A DNA stretch of 64,000 nucleotides, from NCBI GenBank assembly GCA_965249685.1, contig CBDFMN010000003.1, positions 1,860,001-1,924,000 on the forward strand, written 5' to 3'. A program made the position numbers and the translations under genes. Source of the DNA: RH-AL1 sp965249685. GTDB lineage: Bacteria > Pseudomonadota > Alphaproteobacteria > Rhizobiales > Beijerinckiaceae. The notes below the pieces were generated by a model. It saw nothing but the letters and a program-made list of their open reading frames with translations. It was not told the DNA's origin and did no database searches. Shown here one piece after another: positions 46,951-56,100 of the stretch (position 1 is the stretch's first letter; each line of letters opens with the position of its first letter).

Positions 46951-47994
46951 ATGCCGTCGATTTCCGTTACCAGAAAACCCGCCGCGAGGCCTACAGCCTT
47001 AAGCCGGCGCGTCGCGTCGGCGATGTTCAGCTTCGCCGCCCTCTCGTTCTCGTTCGTTGTGGCGACTCCGGCGCAGGCGGCCGGCGCGCCACTGAAAATC
47101 GGCTTCAGCGACTGGCCGGGCTGGGTTGCCTGGCAAGTCGCCATCGATAAAGGCTTCATCAAGGAGGCCGGCGTCGACGCGAGCTTCGAATGGTTCGACT
47201 ATTCCGCCTCGATGGACGCCTTTTCCGCCGGCAAGCTCGATGCCGTCACCGTGACCAATGGCGATGCCCTCGTGATGGGCGGCAATGGCGCTAAAAGCGT
47301 CATGATCATGCTGACTGACTATTCCAACGGCAACGACATGATCATCGGGAAGCCGGGCATCAAAAGCCTCGCCGATCTCAAGGGCAAGAAGGTCGGCATC
47401 GAAGTCGGTTTGGTCGAACACCTTCTGTTGATCAACGGCCTGCAGAAGATGAAGATCCCGGAGAAAGACGTCACGCTCGTCAACGCCAAGACCAACGAGA
47501 CGCCGCAGGTGCTGTCCTCGGCCGACATCTCCGCCGTAGGCGCTTGGCAACCGGTCGCGGGTGAGGCGATGAAGGGGCAGCCGGGCTCGCACCCTCTCTA
47601 CACGTCGGCGGAGCAGCCGGGCCTTATCTATGACGGGATCGCGGTCAAGCCCGACAGCTATGCCGCGCACAAGGCCGATTGGCAGAAGCTCGTTGGCGTT
47701 TGGGACAAGACTGTCAAGTACATCGAGGATCCGAAGACGCAACCCGACGCGGTGAAGATCATGGCCGGGCGCAGCGGCGTCGCGCCGGATGTCTATATCA
47801 AATACCTCAAGGGCACGAAGCTCCTGACCATGGCCGAAAGCAAGAAGGCGATGACCGACCACGAGGGTTTCGACTCGGTCTACGGATCGAGCCGCTATGC
47901 CGACGCCTTCAACGTCAAGTTCGATGTCTATAAGCAGGCTCAGGACGTGAAGACCTACTTCGACCCGGCTATTACCAACGCGCTGGCGAAGTAG
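46951..47994 (+). CDS. NitT/TauT-type ABC transporter substrate-binding protein
   Basis: A 347-residue exported binding protein of the NMT1/SsuA-like class. A long signal peptide ends near PAQAAG (about residue 45). The mature part begins PLKIGFSDWPGWVAWQVA and contains DKGFIKEAGVDASFEWFDYS, DAVTVTNGDALVMGG and the SADISAVGAWQPVAGEA hinge region. ATG 46951 has GGAGGAG six bases upstream; the ATG two codons earlier is abutted by it. Its place as first gene of a urea/guanidine carboxylase operon suggests import of guanidine, urea or a related compound. Confidence 0.85.
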   Translation: MPSISVTRKPAARPTALSRRVASAMFSFAALSFSFVVATPAQAAGAPLKIGFSDWPGWVAWQVAIDKGFIKEAGVDASFEWFDYSASMDAFSAGKLDAVTVTNGDALVMGGNGAKSVMIMLTDYSNGNDMIIGKPGIKSLADLKGKKVGIEVGLVEHLLLINGLQKMKIPEKDVTLVNAKTNETPQVLSSADISAVGAWQPVAGEAMKGQPGSHPLYTSAEQPGLIYDGIAVKPDSYAAHKADWQKLVGVWDKTVKYIEDPKTQPDAVKIMAGRSGVAPDVYIKYLKGTKLLTMAESKKAMTDHEGFDSVYGSSRYADAFNVKFDVYKQAQDVKTYFDPAITNALAK

Positions 47995-47996
47995 CG

Positions 47997-49046
47997 GTGA
48001 ACGAGGGCCGCACGCTGCCCGAAACGATGGCGCTGGCTGCCTCGCAGCCTCCCATCGCCGGCGCGCGCGGTCCTGCCACCGCGGCCGGATCGCGCCGCCT
48101 GTGGATCGGTGCTCCCAAACCGCTCCCAGCGCGGCGGCGTCTCGTGCTGACGGCGCTCGCCTTCGTCATCCCGCTCGCACTGTGGTGCGCGGTGTCCTAC
48201 CTGCCGTTCGTGTGGCATCCGCTCGTCGTCATCACCGACACCGGCTCGGTCGACTATCTCGAGAAGGGCATGCGGCTCGACCGCACGATCTTCACGGCCG
48301 AGGTGGAAAATGCAAAAGCCGCCGGCACGGCTCTACCGCGAGGCATCCCGGCCAACCCCGTCTACCTGCCCGCCCCTGACCAGGTCGTCCGCGCTCTTTG
48401 GGCCGGTATCGCCGACGCGCCAGCCAGCGCCGACGCCGTCCGCCTGCTCTCCAGTCTCTGGCTTTCCATCCAGATCATCTTCTGGGGCTTCGTCATCTCT
48501 TCCGCGCTCGGCGTACCGCTCGGCATCCTTTGCGGCACCTCGCCTACCGTGGCGCGGCTCATCGAGCCTTTTGTCGAGTTCGTCCGTTACATGCCGGCTC
48601 CCGCCTTCGGCGCCCTGATGGTCGCGATCCTCGGGATTTACGATGGACCGAAGATCGCGATCATCGTCATCGGCACGTTCTTTCAGCAGGTGCTGGTCAT
48701 CGCCAATACCACGCGGCGATGCGATACCCTGCTCATCGAGGCGGCGTTGACGCTCGGTGCCCGCAACATGCGCCTCATCCGCCGCGTCGTCGTGCCCGCC
48801 GCACTGCCGCAGCTGTTCCGCGACCAGCGTATTCTTCTTGGCTGGGCTTGGACCTACCTCATCGTCGCCGAGCTGATCGGCACCTCCTCGGGCATCACCT
48901 TCTTCATCACGCAGCAGGCGCGCTACCAGCATTTTGATAACGTCTATGCCGGGATCCTCGTCATCGGTATCGTCGGCTTCGCAACCGATATCGTCCTGGC
49001 GCTCCTTGGCCGTCGACTGTTCCCGTGGGCGCGGGAGGAGGCATGA
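47997..49046 (+). CDS. NitT/TauT-type ABC transporter permease
   Basis: A 349-residue permease (BPD_transp_1 fold, EAA-like loop LIEAALTLGARNMRLIRRVVVPAALPQ). The N-terminal half is unusual in having a periplasmic stretch of about 80 residues between the first and second helices (WHPLVVITDTGSVDYLEKGM and following). The start is GTG 47997 two bases after the binding protein stop; ATG 48027 is an alternative. The stop overlaps the ATG of the ATPase gene. Confidence 0.85.
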   Translation: MNEGRTLPETMALAASQPPIAGARGPATAAGSRRLWIGAPKPLPARRRLVLTALAFVIPLALWCAVSYLPFVWHPLVVITDTGSVDYLEKGMRLDRTIFTAEVENAKAAGTALPRGIPANPVYLPAPDQVVRALWAGIADAPASADAVRLLSSLWLSIQIIFWGFVISSALGVPLGILCGTSPTVARLIEPFVEFVRYMPAPAFGALMVAILGIYDGPKIAIIVIGTFFQQVLVIANTTRRCDTLLIEAALTLGARNMRLIRRVVVPAALPQLFRDQRILLGWAWTYLIVAELIGTSSGITFFITQQARYQHFDNVYAGILVIGIVGFATDIVLALLGRRLFPWAREEA

Positions 49047-49960
49047 GCGGGTCTCTCGACTACGCTCTACCCTCCTACCGCGAGCAGGCGCCGGCGGTCG
49101 CGGCGCGGTTCGACAGGCTCAGGGCACGCGAGGTGGCGCTGCACGTCGCCGGTCTCTGCAAGACGTTCCGGCTCGCGGACGGCTCCAGCGCGACGGCGTT
49201 GCGCGACGTCGCGGTCTCCACCCATCGGCGGGAGTTCCTCTGCGTCGTCGGCCCGTCAGGCTGCGGCAAGTCGACCTTCGTGCGCATCCTTGCCGGGCTG
49301 GAGACGGCGACCGTCGGCCAGGTGGAGATTGACGGGCGCCCCGTTTCCGGCCCCGGTGCCGACCGGGGAATGGTGTTCCAGGGCTATACCCTGTTCCCGT
49401 GGCTCACCGTTCTGCGCAACGTTATGTTCGGCCTGCAGGAAAACGGCGAGGGTCGCCGCACCGCCGAACGTGAAGCGCGGGAGTGGCTCTCGCTCATCGG
49501 CCTGGAGCGCTTCGCCGACGCCTATCCGCACCAGCTCTCCGGCGGCATGAAACAGCGCGTCGCGATCGCTCGCGCTCTCGCCACCCGCCCGCGCATCCTG
49601 CTCATGGACGAGCCCTTCTCCGCGCTCGATGCGCAGTCGCGCGCGCGCATGCAGGCCTATCTCATCGAGATCTGGCGCAAGATCGACATCACAGTCGTCT
49701 TCATTACGCATGACCTCGATGAGGCTGTGCTGCTCGCCGACCGCATCCTCGTGCTGTCCGTCGCCGGCGAGGTGCGCGAGCTGATCGAAGTTCCCGTCCC
49801 GCGCCCGCGCTCGGTTGCGCAGATGGTCGGCCCGGAGTTCCGCGCGACGCGCGCGCGCCTGGACGAATTGATCCATCCGTCGATAGAGGACGCTGCCGCC
49901 GACGACGTCGGCCCTAGCCTCGTCAGGCGGCTCGCCGCCGCCGGCGACGAGGTGGAATGA
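49043..49960 (+). CDS. NitT/TauT-type ABC transporter ATPase
   Basis: A 305-residue ATPase with Walker A VGPSGCGKST, Q-loop VFQGYTLFPW, signature LSGGMKQRVAIARAL and Walker B RILLMDEPFSALD. About 35 extra residues precede the ABC domain (SLDYALPSYREQAPAVAARF) and about 50 follow it. ATG 49043 follows GGGAGGAGG and overlaps the permease stop. It energises the importer formed with the two preceding genes. The 200 bases to the next gene hold no convincing gene. Confidence 0.87.
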   Translation: MSGSLDYALPSYREQAPAVAARFDRLRAREVALHVAGLCKTFRLADGSSATALRDVAVSTHRREFLCVVGPSGCGKSTFVRILAGLETATVGQVEIDGRPVSGPGADRGMVFQGYTLFPWLTVLRNVMFGLQENGEGRRTAEREAREWLSLIGLERFADAYPHQLSGGMKQRVAIARALATRPRILLMDEPFSALDAQSRARMQAYLIEIWRKIDITVVFITHDLDEAVLLADRILVLSVAGEVRELIEVPVPRPRSVAQMVGPEFRATRARLDELIHPSIEDAAADDVGPSLVRRLAAAGDEVE

Positions 49961-50159
49961 TGGAAAGATACTACCGTCCGGTCTGCCTTGCCTGTCGAAG
50001 CGTCGCGCAGAGGCGGAGCCCACGCGGACACATTCAACCGCTGGCGCGGCCACGGGCCTGCAGCGCCTCGATGCGCCAGGATTTTAAACTCTTCTGCCGT
50101 GCCGCGAGATCGAGTCCCGCGGTCCGGCGCACCTTCTCCATGGCAGGCGGGGTGAGATC

Positions 50160-51524
50160 GTGAGTAGCATGACGCCTGAGATCGCCGCCATGATCGACGA
50201 CCTGCGCCGGCATGGTGTCCGATACGTGATCGGCGCCTATGTCGACATTCACGGCGCGCAGAAGGGCAAGGTCGTGCCCCTCGACCACCTCGGCCATATG
50301 GCGGGTGGCTCGGAACTCTACACGGGCTACGCACTCGACGGCCTTGGCCAGGCGCCCAACGAGGACGAGATCGCGTCCGTACCGGACTTGGCACGCCTCA
50401 TACAGCTGCCGTGGGAACCGAAGCTCGCCTGGGCGCCGGCCGACCTTAGCTTCAAGGGCAGTCCCTATCCACTCTCGACACGTGTCGCGCTGAAGCGTCA
50501 GATCGCGGCGGCAGCCGTTCTCGGGTTCGGCTTCGATCTCGGTATCGAATGCGAAGTCTTTCTCCTCAAGCAGGCGGCCGATGGTACGCTTTCCACGCCC
50601 GACCCGAACGACAAGCTCATCAAGCCCTGCTACGACGTGCGCGGCTTCTGCTCCAACTTCGCCTGGCTCGATAAGATCGCCAGCGCCATGAGTGGGCTCG
50701 GCTGGGATCTCTACTCGTTCGACCACGAGGACGCCAACGGGCAATTCGAGTTCGACTTCGCCTATGCCGACGCGCTGACGACTTGCGATCGGCTTACGTT
50801 TTTCCGTTTGATGACTAAGCATTATGCGCAGGAGGAGGGGCTGCTCGCCACGATGATGCCGAAGCCTTTTGCCGACCGCACCGGCAACGGAGCTCACTTC
50901 AACATGTCGCTGCGCCACCTGACCGGCGGCACCAACGCCTTCGCCTGCGACCTGAGAGACGACCCGCGCGGGCTCGGCCTGAGCGAAGTCGGCTATCACT
51001 TCATTGGCGGTATCCTCCGTCACGGTCGCGCGCTCTGCGCCGCCTTTGCGCCCACCGTCAACAGCTACAAGCGTCTCGTAAGGCAGGGCGCGATGGCAAC
51101 CTTCTCCTGGGCGCCAGTGTTTAACTCCTACGGCTCCAACAATCGTACCAACAGCGTACGCGTGCCGATGGGTGGTGGGCGCTGCGAGTCGCGCAATGCC
51201 GATGGCTCTGTCAATCCCTATCTTGCCGCCGCCCTCGCGCTCGCCGCAGGGCTTGAAGGCGTGCGCGAGCGCATCGATCCCGGCGCTCCCAACGAGGACA
51301 ATCTCTACGAGCTCGACGACGCGGAACGGCGCGGGCGCGGCATAGCTTTCCTCCCGCAGACGCTCCAAGAGGCCGTTGCCGCCTTCGCCGCCGACCCTCT
51401 CGTCGAGGCGACGCTGGGCACAGCGCTCCGCGACGAGTTCGTGCGCTACAAGACGGCGGAATGGGAAGAGTACCACCTGACGATTTCCGCCTGGGAGGTC
51501 GCGCGCTACAGCCACATGTTCTAG
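50160..51524 (+). CDS. glnT: GlnT/type III-like glutamine synthetase family enzyme
   Basis: A 454-residue member of the glutamine synthetase superfamily resembling rhizobial GlnT. Seen are the N-terminal GAYVDIHGAQKGKVVPLDHL, the metal-ligand region GIECEVFLL, DHEDANGQFEFDF, TGNGAHFNMSL, VNSYKRLV and NRTNSVRVPMGG. It may make glutamine from ammonia released by the locus, or ligate another amine to glutamate; sequence alone does not decide. GTG 50160 follows AGGCGGGG; ATG 50169 is the alternative. It lies between the transporter genes and the UAAP genes on the same strand, so assimilation of the released ammonium is a reasonable role. Confidence 0.82.
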   Translation: MSSMTPEIAAMIDDLRRHGVRYVIGAYVDIHGAQKGKVVPLDHLGHMAGGSELYTGYALDGLGQAPNEDEIASVPDLARLIQLPWEPKLAWAPADLSFKGSPYPLSTRVALKRQIAAAAVLGFGFDLGIECEVFLLKQAADGTLSTPDPNDKLIKPCYDVRGFCSNFAWLDKIASAMSGLGWDLYSFDHEDANGQFEFDFAYADALTTCDRLTFFRLMTKHYAQEEGLLATMMPKPFADRTGNGAHFNMSLRHLTGGTNAFACDLRDDPRGLGLSEVGYHFIGGILRHGRALCAAFAPTVNSYKRLVRQGAMATFSWAPVFNSYGSNNRTNSVRVPMGGGRCESRNADGSVNPYLAAALALAAGLEGVRERIDPGAPNEDNLYELDDAERRGRGIAFLPQTLQEAVAAFAADPLVEATLGTALRDEFVRYKTAEWEEYHLTISAWEVARYSHMF

Positions 51525-51676
51525 GAAGTTCGATCTTAATTTTCGTTTTGGCCGGAATTGTCCCAGCCATTCACGCGAAGATGCGGCAGTATCGATCATC
51601 ATGACGAACCGCCTCGTCGGCGTGGATGCCCCAGCGCAAAGGCGGGCGTGACGAGGAGAACCAAAGGAAGAAGAGC

Positions 51677-52483
51677 ATGACAACGCAGGGAGCAGTCATC
51701 GCTGCGCGCAGGGCGCGCTACGAAGCTTTGCGGGCGAGCGGCACGGCACCCAAGACCCTACCCGGCCCGAGCGCCCGTCCGGCGTCCCCTGTTTCCGAAG
51801 AGGCCGTGCTCCACCGCGAGACCATTCCCGGCGGCTGGTACTGTACCACGGCCCTAAAAGCCGGAGAAACGCTTCGTCTTCAAACTACTGTGACCGCGTC
51901 GGCCGTGTCGCTCCTCGCCTGGCGGCGCGACGACGCTTCGGAACGGCTGAACACCGCCGACACGATCAAGGTGCAGTGGACGGCGGCGCTGGGCCGCGGC
52001 CGCGTGATCTTCTCGGATATGGGTCGGGTGATGCTGTCGATCGTCGACGACAGCTGCGAAGCGCATGACGCTCTGGTGGGAGGCTCCACGCACACGTCGA
52101 ATGCCCGCCGCCATCCCGACAGCACCACCCGTAACACGCGCGACAACTTCCTACTCGCCGCCGCCAAGCTCGGGCTCACCGCGCGCGACATCCCGCCGTG
52201 TCTCGCCTTCTTCGCGCCACTACGGGTCGGCGCCGACGGCCGCTTCGTCTGGGCCGAGGAAGGCAGAACGCCCGGCGACTACGTCGATCTTCGCGCTGAG
52301 ATGGACCTGCTGATCGCCCTTTCGAATTGCCCGCATCCTTTCGATCCCGCGCCCGGCTCCCTTCCGGCAGCTGTAGACGTCATCCGGTTCCGGTCGGCGC
52401 AGCCCGGGACCAACGACCTCTGCCGCACCGCCACAGACGAAGCGCGTCGCGGCTTCAGCAACAACGCTGCCCTGGTGCTTTAA
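51677..52483 (+). CDS. Urea amidolyase-associated protein 1 (DUF1989; carboxyguanidine deiminase subunit family)
   Basis: A 268-residue DUF1989 protein of the UAAP1 type. Landmarks are IPGGWYCTTALKAGETLRL, SLLAWRRDDASERLNTADT, DDSCEAHDALVGGST and ARDIPPCLAFFAPLRV, with conserved Cys/His suggesting a metal or thiol site. In recent work the UAAP pair next to guanidine carboxylases was shown to be a carboxyguanidine deiminase, giving allophanate and ammonia. The first ~40 residues are an Ala/Arg/Pro-rich extension. AAAGGAAG precedes the ATG. The partner gene follows nine bases after its stop. Confidence 0.85.
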   Translation: MTTQGAVIAARRARYEALRASGTAPKTLPGPSARPASPVSEEAVLHRETIPGGWYCTTALKAGETLRLQTTVTASAVSLLAWRRDDASERLNTADTIKVQWTAALGRGRVIFSDMGRVMLSIVDDSCEAHDALVGGSTHTSNARRHPDSTTRNTRDNFLLAAAKLGLTARDIPPCLAFFAPLRVGADGRFVWAEEGRTPGDYVDLRAEMDLLIALSNCPHPFDPAPGSLPAAVDVIRFRSAQPGTNDLCRTATDEARRGFSNNAALVL

Positions 52484-52492
52484 GGAACGTCC

Positions 52493-53119
52493 ATGAGAAG
52501 CACCACACTCTTACAAGTTTCTCTCGATGAGACCGTGCCGGCTGGCGCGCCTTGGTCCGGCCTCGTGCGCTCTGGGCAGGTGCTACGTTTGGAGGATACC
52601 GGCGGCTGCCAGGCCGTCGACACGCTGTTTTACAACGCCATCGACATGAGCGAACGCTATTCATCGCAGGATACGCTGCGCGAGCAGGGTTCCGCCTATA
52701 TCTCGACGGGCACTCGGCTGCTCTCCAATCGCGGCAATCTCATGCTGACGCTCACGGCCGACAGCTGCGGTCGGCATGACACGCTGGCCGGCGCGTGCTC
52801 CTGCGAGAGCAACACGGTGCGCTTCGGCTCCGAGACACGCTACCAGCATGCCTGCCGCGAGAACTTCGCGCTCATCATGGCCCGCTACGGCCTCTCGAAG
52901 CGGGACATCGTGCCCAATCTCAACTTCTTCATGAACGTGCCGATCACGCCGTCGGGTTCGCTGGTCGTGGCCGATGGCATCTCCGCGCCGGGTGACCACG
53001 TCGAGATGCTCGCGGCGATGGACGTGATTTGCGCGATCTCGAATTGTCCGCAGATCAACAATCCCTGCAATGGTTTCGACCCGACTCCGATCCGTGTCAT
53101 CATCCGCGACGCCAGCTAA
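52493..53119 (+). CDS. Urea amidolyase-associated protein 2 (DUF1989; carboxyguanidine deiminase subunit family)
   Basis: A 208-residue paralogue of the preceding protein and its likely heteromeric partner. It shows the UAAP2 pattern DTGGCQAVDTLFYNAIDMSE, LTLTADSCGRHDTLAG, SCESNTVRFG, RDIVPNLNFFMNVP and ISNCPQINNPCNG, with several conserved Cys and His. AAGGAA lies before ATG 52493. Its stop is one base before the carboxylase ATG, consistent with coupled expression of the deiminase pair and the carboxylase. Confidence 0.87.
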   Translation: MRSTTLLQVSLDETVPAGAPWSGLVRSGQVLRLEDTGGCQAVDTLFYNAIDMSERYSSQDTLREQGSAYISTGTRLLSNRGNLMLTLTADSCGRHDTLAGACSCESNTVRFGSETRYQHACRENFALIMARYGLSKRDIVPNLNFFMNVPITPSGSLVVADGISAPGDHVEMLAAMDVICAISNCPQINNPCNGFDPTPIRVIIRDAS

Positions 53120-53120
53120 C

Positions 53121-56100
53121 ATGTTTGCGAAAATCCTGATCGCCAACCGTGGCGAGATCGCCGCGCGCGTTATCCGCACCTGTCATCGGATGGGGATCGC
53201 AACGGTCGCGGTCTATTCAGACGCTGACCGCTTCACCCGCCCTGTGCTCGACGCAGACGAAGTCGTGCGTCTTGGCCCAGCACCGGCCGCGCAGAGCTAT
53301 CTCGACATCGAGACCGTGATCGCCGCCTGTCGCACGACCGGCGCGCAGGCGGTACATCCCGGCTACGGCTTTCTTGCGGAGAACGCGGCCTTCGCCCAGC
53401 GGCTGGCCGGCGCGGGCATAGGCTTCATCGGTCCACGGCCGGAGCACCTGCGTGCCTTCGGCTTGAAACATACTGCCCGCGACCTTGCGAAAGCCAGCGG
53501 CGTACCGTTGCTGCCGGGTAGCGGGCTTCTCGCCGATGTCGACGGCGCTTTGGTGGCAGCTCTCGACGTCGGCTATCCCGTCATGCTGAAGTCGACCGCC
53601 GGCGGCGGCGGCATCGGCATGGTGCTCTGCCCCGACGCCGGATCCCTGCGCGAGGGCTTCGCCGCGGTGGAGCGTACCGCGAAGGCCAGCTTCGGCGATG
53701 CCCGCGTCTACCTCGAACGTTTCGTTGCCGAGGCGCGTCACATCGAGGTGCAGATCTTCGGTGATGGCGCCGGCCGCGTGGTCGCGCTCGGGGAGCGCGA
53801 TTGTTCCTTGCAGCGGCGCAACCAGAAGGTGATCGAGGAGACGCCCGCGCCCAACCTGCCCGACGCGGTGCGCCATGCCTTGCATGCCGCCGCCGTACGG
53901 CTCGGCGAGAGTGTCGCCTACCTTTCCGCCGGCACGGTCGAGTTTATCTACGACGCCCGGCGCGAGGATTACTCCTTCCTAGAGGTCAACACGAGGCTCC
54001 AGGTCGAGCACCCCGTCACCGAGGCGGTGTACGGTATTGACCTTGTGGAGTGGATGATCCGACAAGCCGCCGGCGAGGACGTGCTCTCACAGGCCGGCCC
54101 GCTGCGCCCGCGGGGCGCGGCGATCGAAGCGCGGCTCTACGCCGAGATGCCGCACGCCGGCTTCCGGCCGAGCGCCGGCCTGCTCACCGAAGTCCGCTGG
54201 CCTGTCGGCGCCCGCGTCGACACCTGGGTCGAACGCGGGACCGAGGTAACGCCGTACTACGACCCGATGCTCGCCAAGATCATCGTCGCGGGCGGCAATC
54301 GCGACGAGGCGCTGGCGGCATTACGCGCAGCGCTGCAAGACACCGCCGTTTTAGGGATCGAGACCAATCTGGGCTACCTGCGCGCGATCGCGGCCTCGGA
54401 CCTCTTCGCGTCGGGCGCCGTCGTCACCACGGCGCTGCGCGATTTTCCCTTCTGTCCCGCTTGCCTGGAGGTGGTGCTGCCTGGCGCGCAATCGAGCGTG
54501 CAGGACCTGCCCGGCCGCCTTGGCCTGTGGCCCGTCGGTGTCCCGCCTAGCGGCCCGATGGACCCCCGCTCCTTCGCCCGCGCCAACACGCTGGTCGGCA
54601 ACCCGGCGGAGACGGCTGCGCTCGAGTTCACGCTTGCCGGCCCTACCCTGCGCTTCACCGCCGCAACCACCGTCGCGCTGAGTGGCGCGCGTATGCCGAT
54701 GCGGCTCGACGGCGCGCCCGTTGCGCATGATGAGGCCATCGCGTTGAAGGCCGGGCAGCAACTGGCGATCGGCGCGATCGAGGGACCGGGCCAACGCGCC
54801 TATCTCGCCGTGCGCGGCGGCCTTGCAGCACCCCTCGTGCTCGGCTCACGCGCCACCTTCGCGCTCGGGGCGTTCGGCGGCCACGCCACCGGTACCCTCA
54901 AGACGGGTGACGTGCTCCACTACGGCTCCGCCCCTGCCATCGAGGCCTCGCCGCCCGAACCGGTGCCGCTGACCCGGGACTGGACGCTCGCTGTGGTCTA
55001 CGGCCCACATGGCGCACCGGACTTTTTTCAGGCGCAGGACATCGACGACCTCTTCTCCGCGACCTACGAAGTGCATTTCAACTCCGACCGTACCGGCGTG
55101 CGCCTCATTGGGCCGACACCGCGCTGGGCGCGGCCAGATGGCGGCGAGGCGGGGCTGCACCCGTCCAACATTCATGACAACGCCTATGCCGTCGGTGCGG
55201 TCGACTTCACCGGCGACATGCCGATCCTGCTGGGACCGGACGGGCCAAGCCTTGGAGGGTTCGTGTGTCCCGCGGTGGTCGCGCGCGACGAACTCTGGAA
55301 GCTTGGCCAACTCACGCCCGGCGACAGCGTGTGTTTCGTGCCGGCGGCACGGCCGGCCGACCCCGCGCCGCAACTCGCACCGGCGATCCGACGCGGCCGC
55401 AGCGAGCGTGGCAGCCCCATACTCGGCACCTTCGACGACGGTCCCGTGCCCGTCGTCTATCGTCGCCAGGGCGACGACAACCTCCTCGTCGAATATGGCC
55501 CGATGGCTCTCGACATCGCCCTGCGACTACGCATCCATCTCCTCGCCGAGGCGGTCGCGGCGGAGAAGCTTACGGGGCTCATCGAGTTGACACCCGGGGT
55601 CCGTTCGCTCCAGGTGCACTATGACGGCACGGTCGTCTCGCGGACGAGGGTGCTCGACCTGCTGCGCGCCCTCGAGCGCGGACTGCCCTCTGCGGAGGCG
55701 GTTACGGTGCCGAGCCGGATCGTACACCTGCCTCTCTCCTGGAACGACCCGCAGGCGGAACTCGCGATGCGCCGCTACCAGGAACTGGTGCGCCCCGACG
55801 CGCCCTGGTGCCCCTCGAACATCGAGTTCATCCGCCGCATCAATGGCCTCGACAGCGAGGCGGACGTGCGCAGGATCGTCTTCGACGCGAGCTACCTCGT
55901 GTTGGGACTTGGCGACGTCTATCTTGGTGCGCCAGTGGCGACACCCGTCGATCCGCGCCATCGGCTCGTCACGACCAAGTACAACCCCGCGCGCACCTGG
56001 ACACCGGAAAACGCGGTGGGTATCGGCGGGGCCTACATGTGCATCTACGGCATGGAGGGACCGGGCGGTTACCAGCTTTTCGGCCGGACGATCCAGGTCT

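Noticed and set aside
50034..51683. 549-codon minus-strand open frame opposite the GlnT-like gene
   Set aside because: No domain recognised; composition typical of a shadow. The 35 codons beyond the glnT start look slightly protein-like but lack support.
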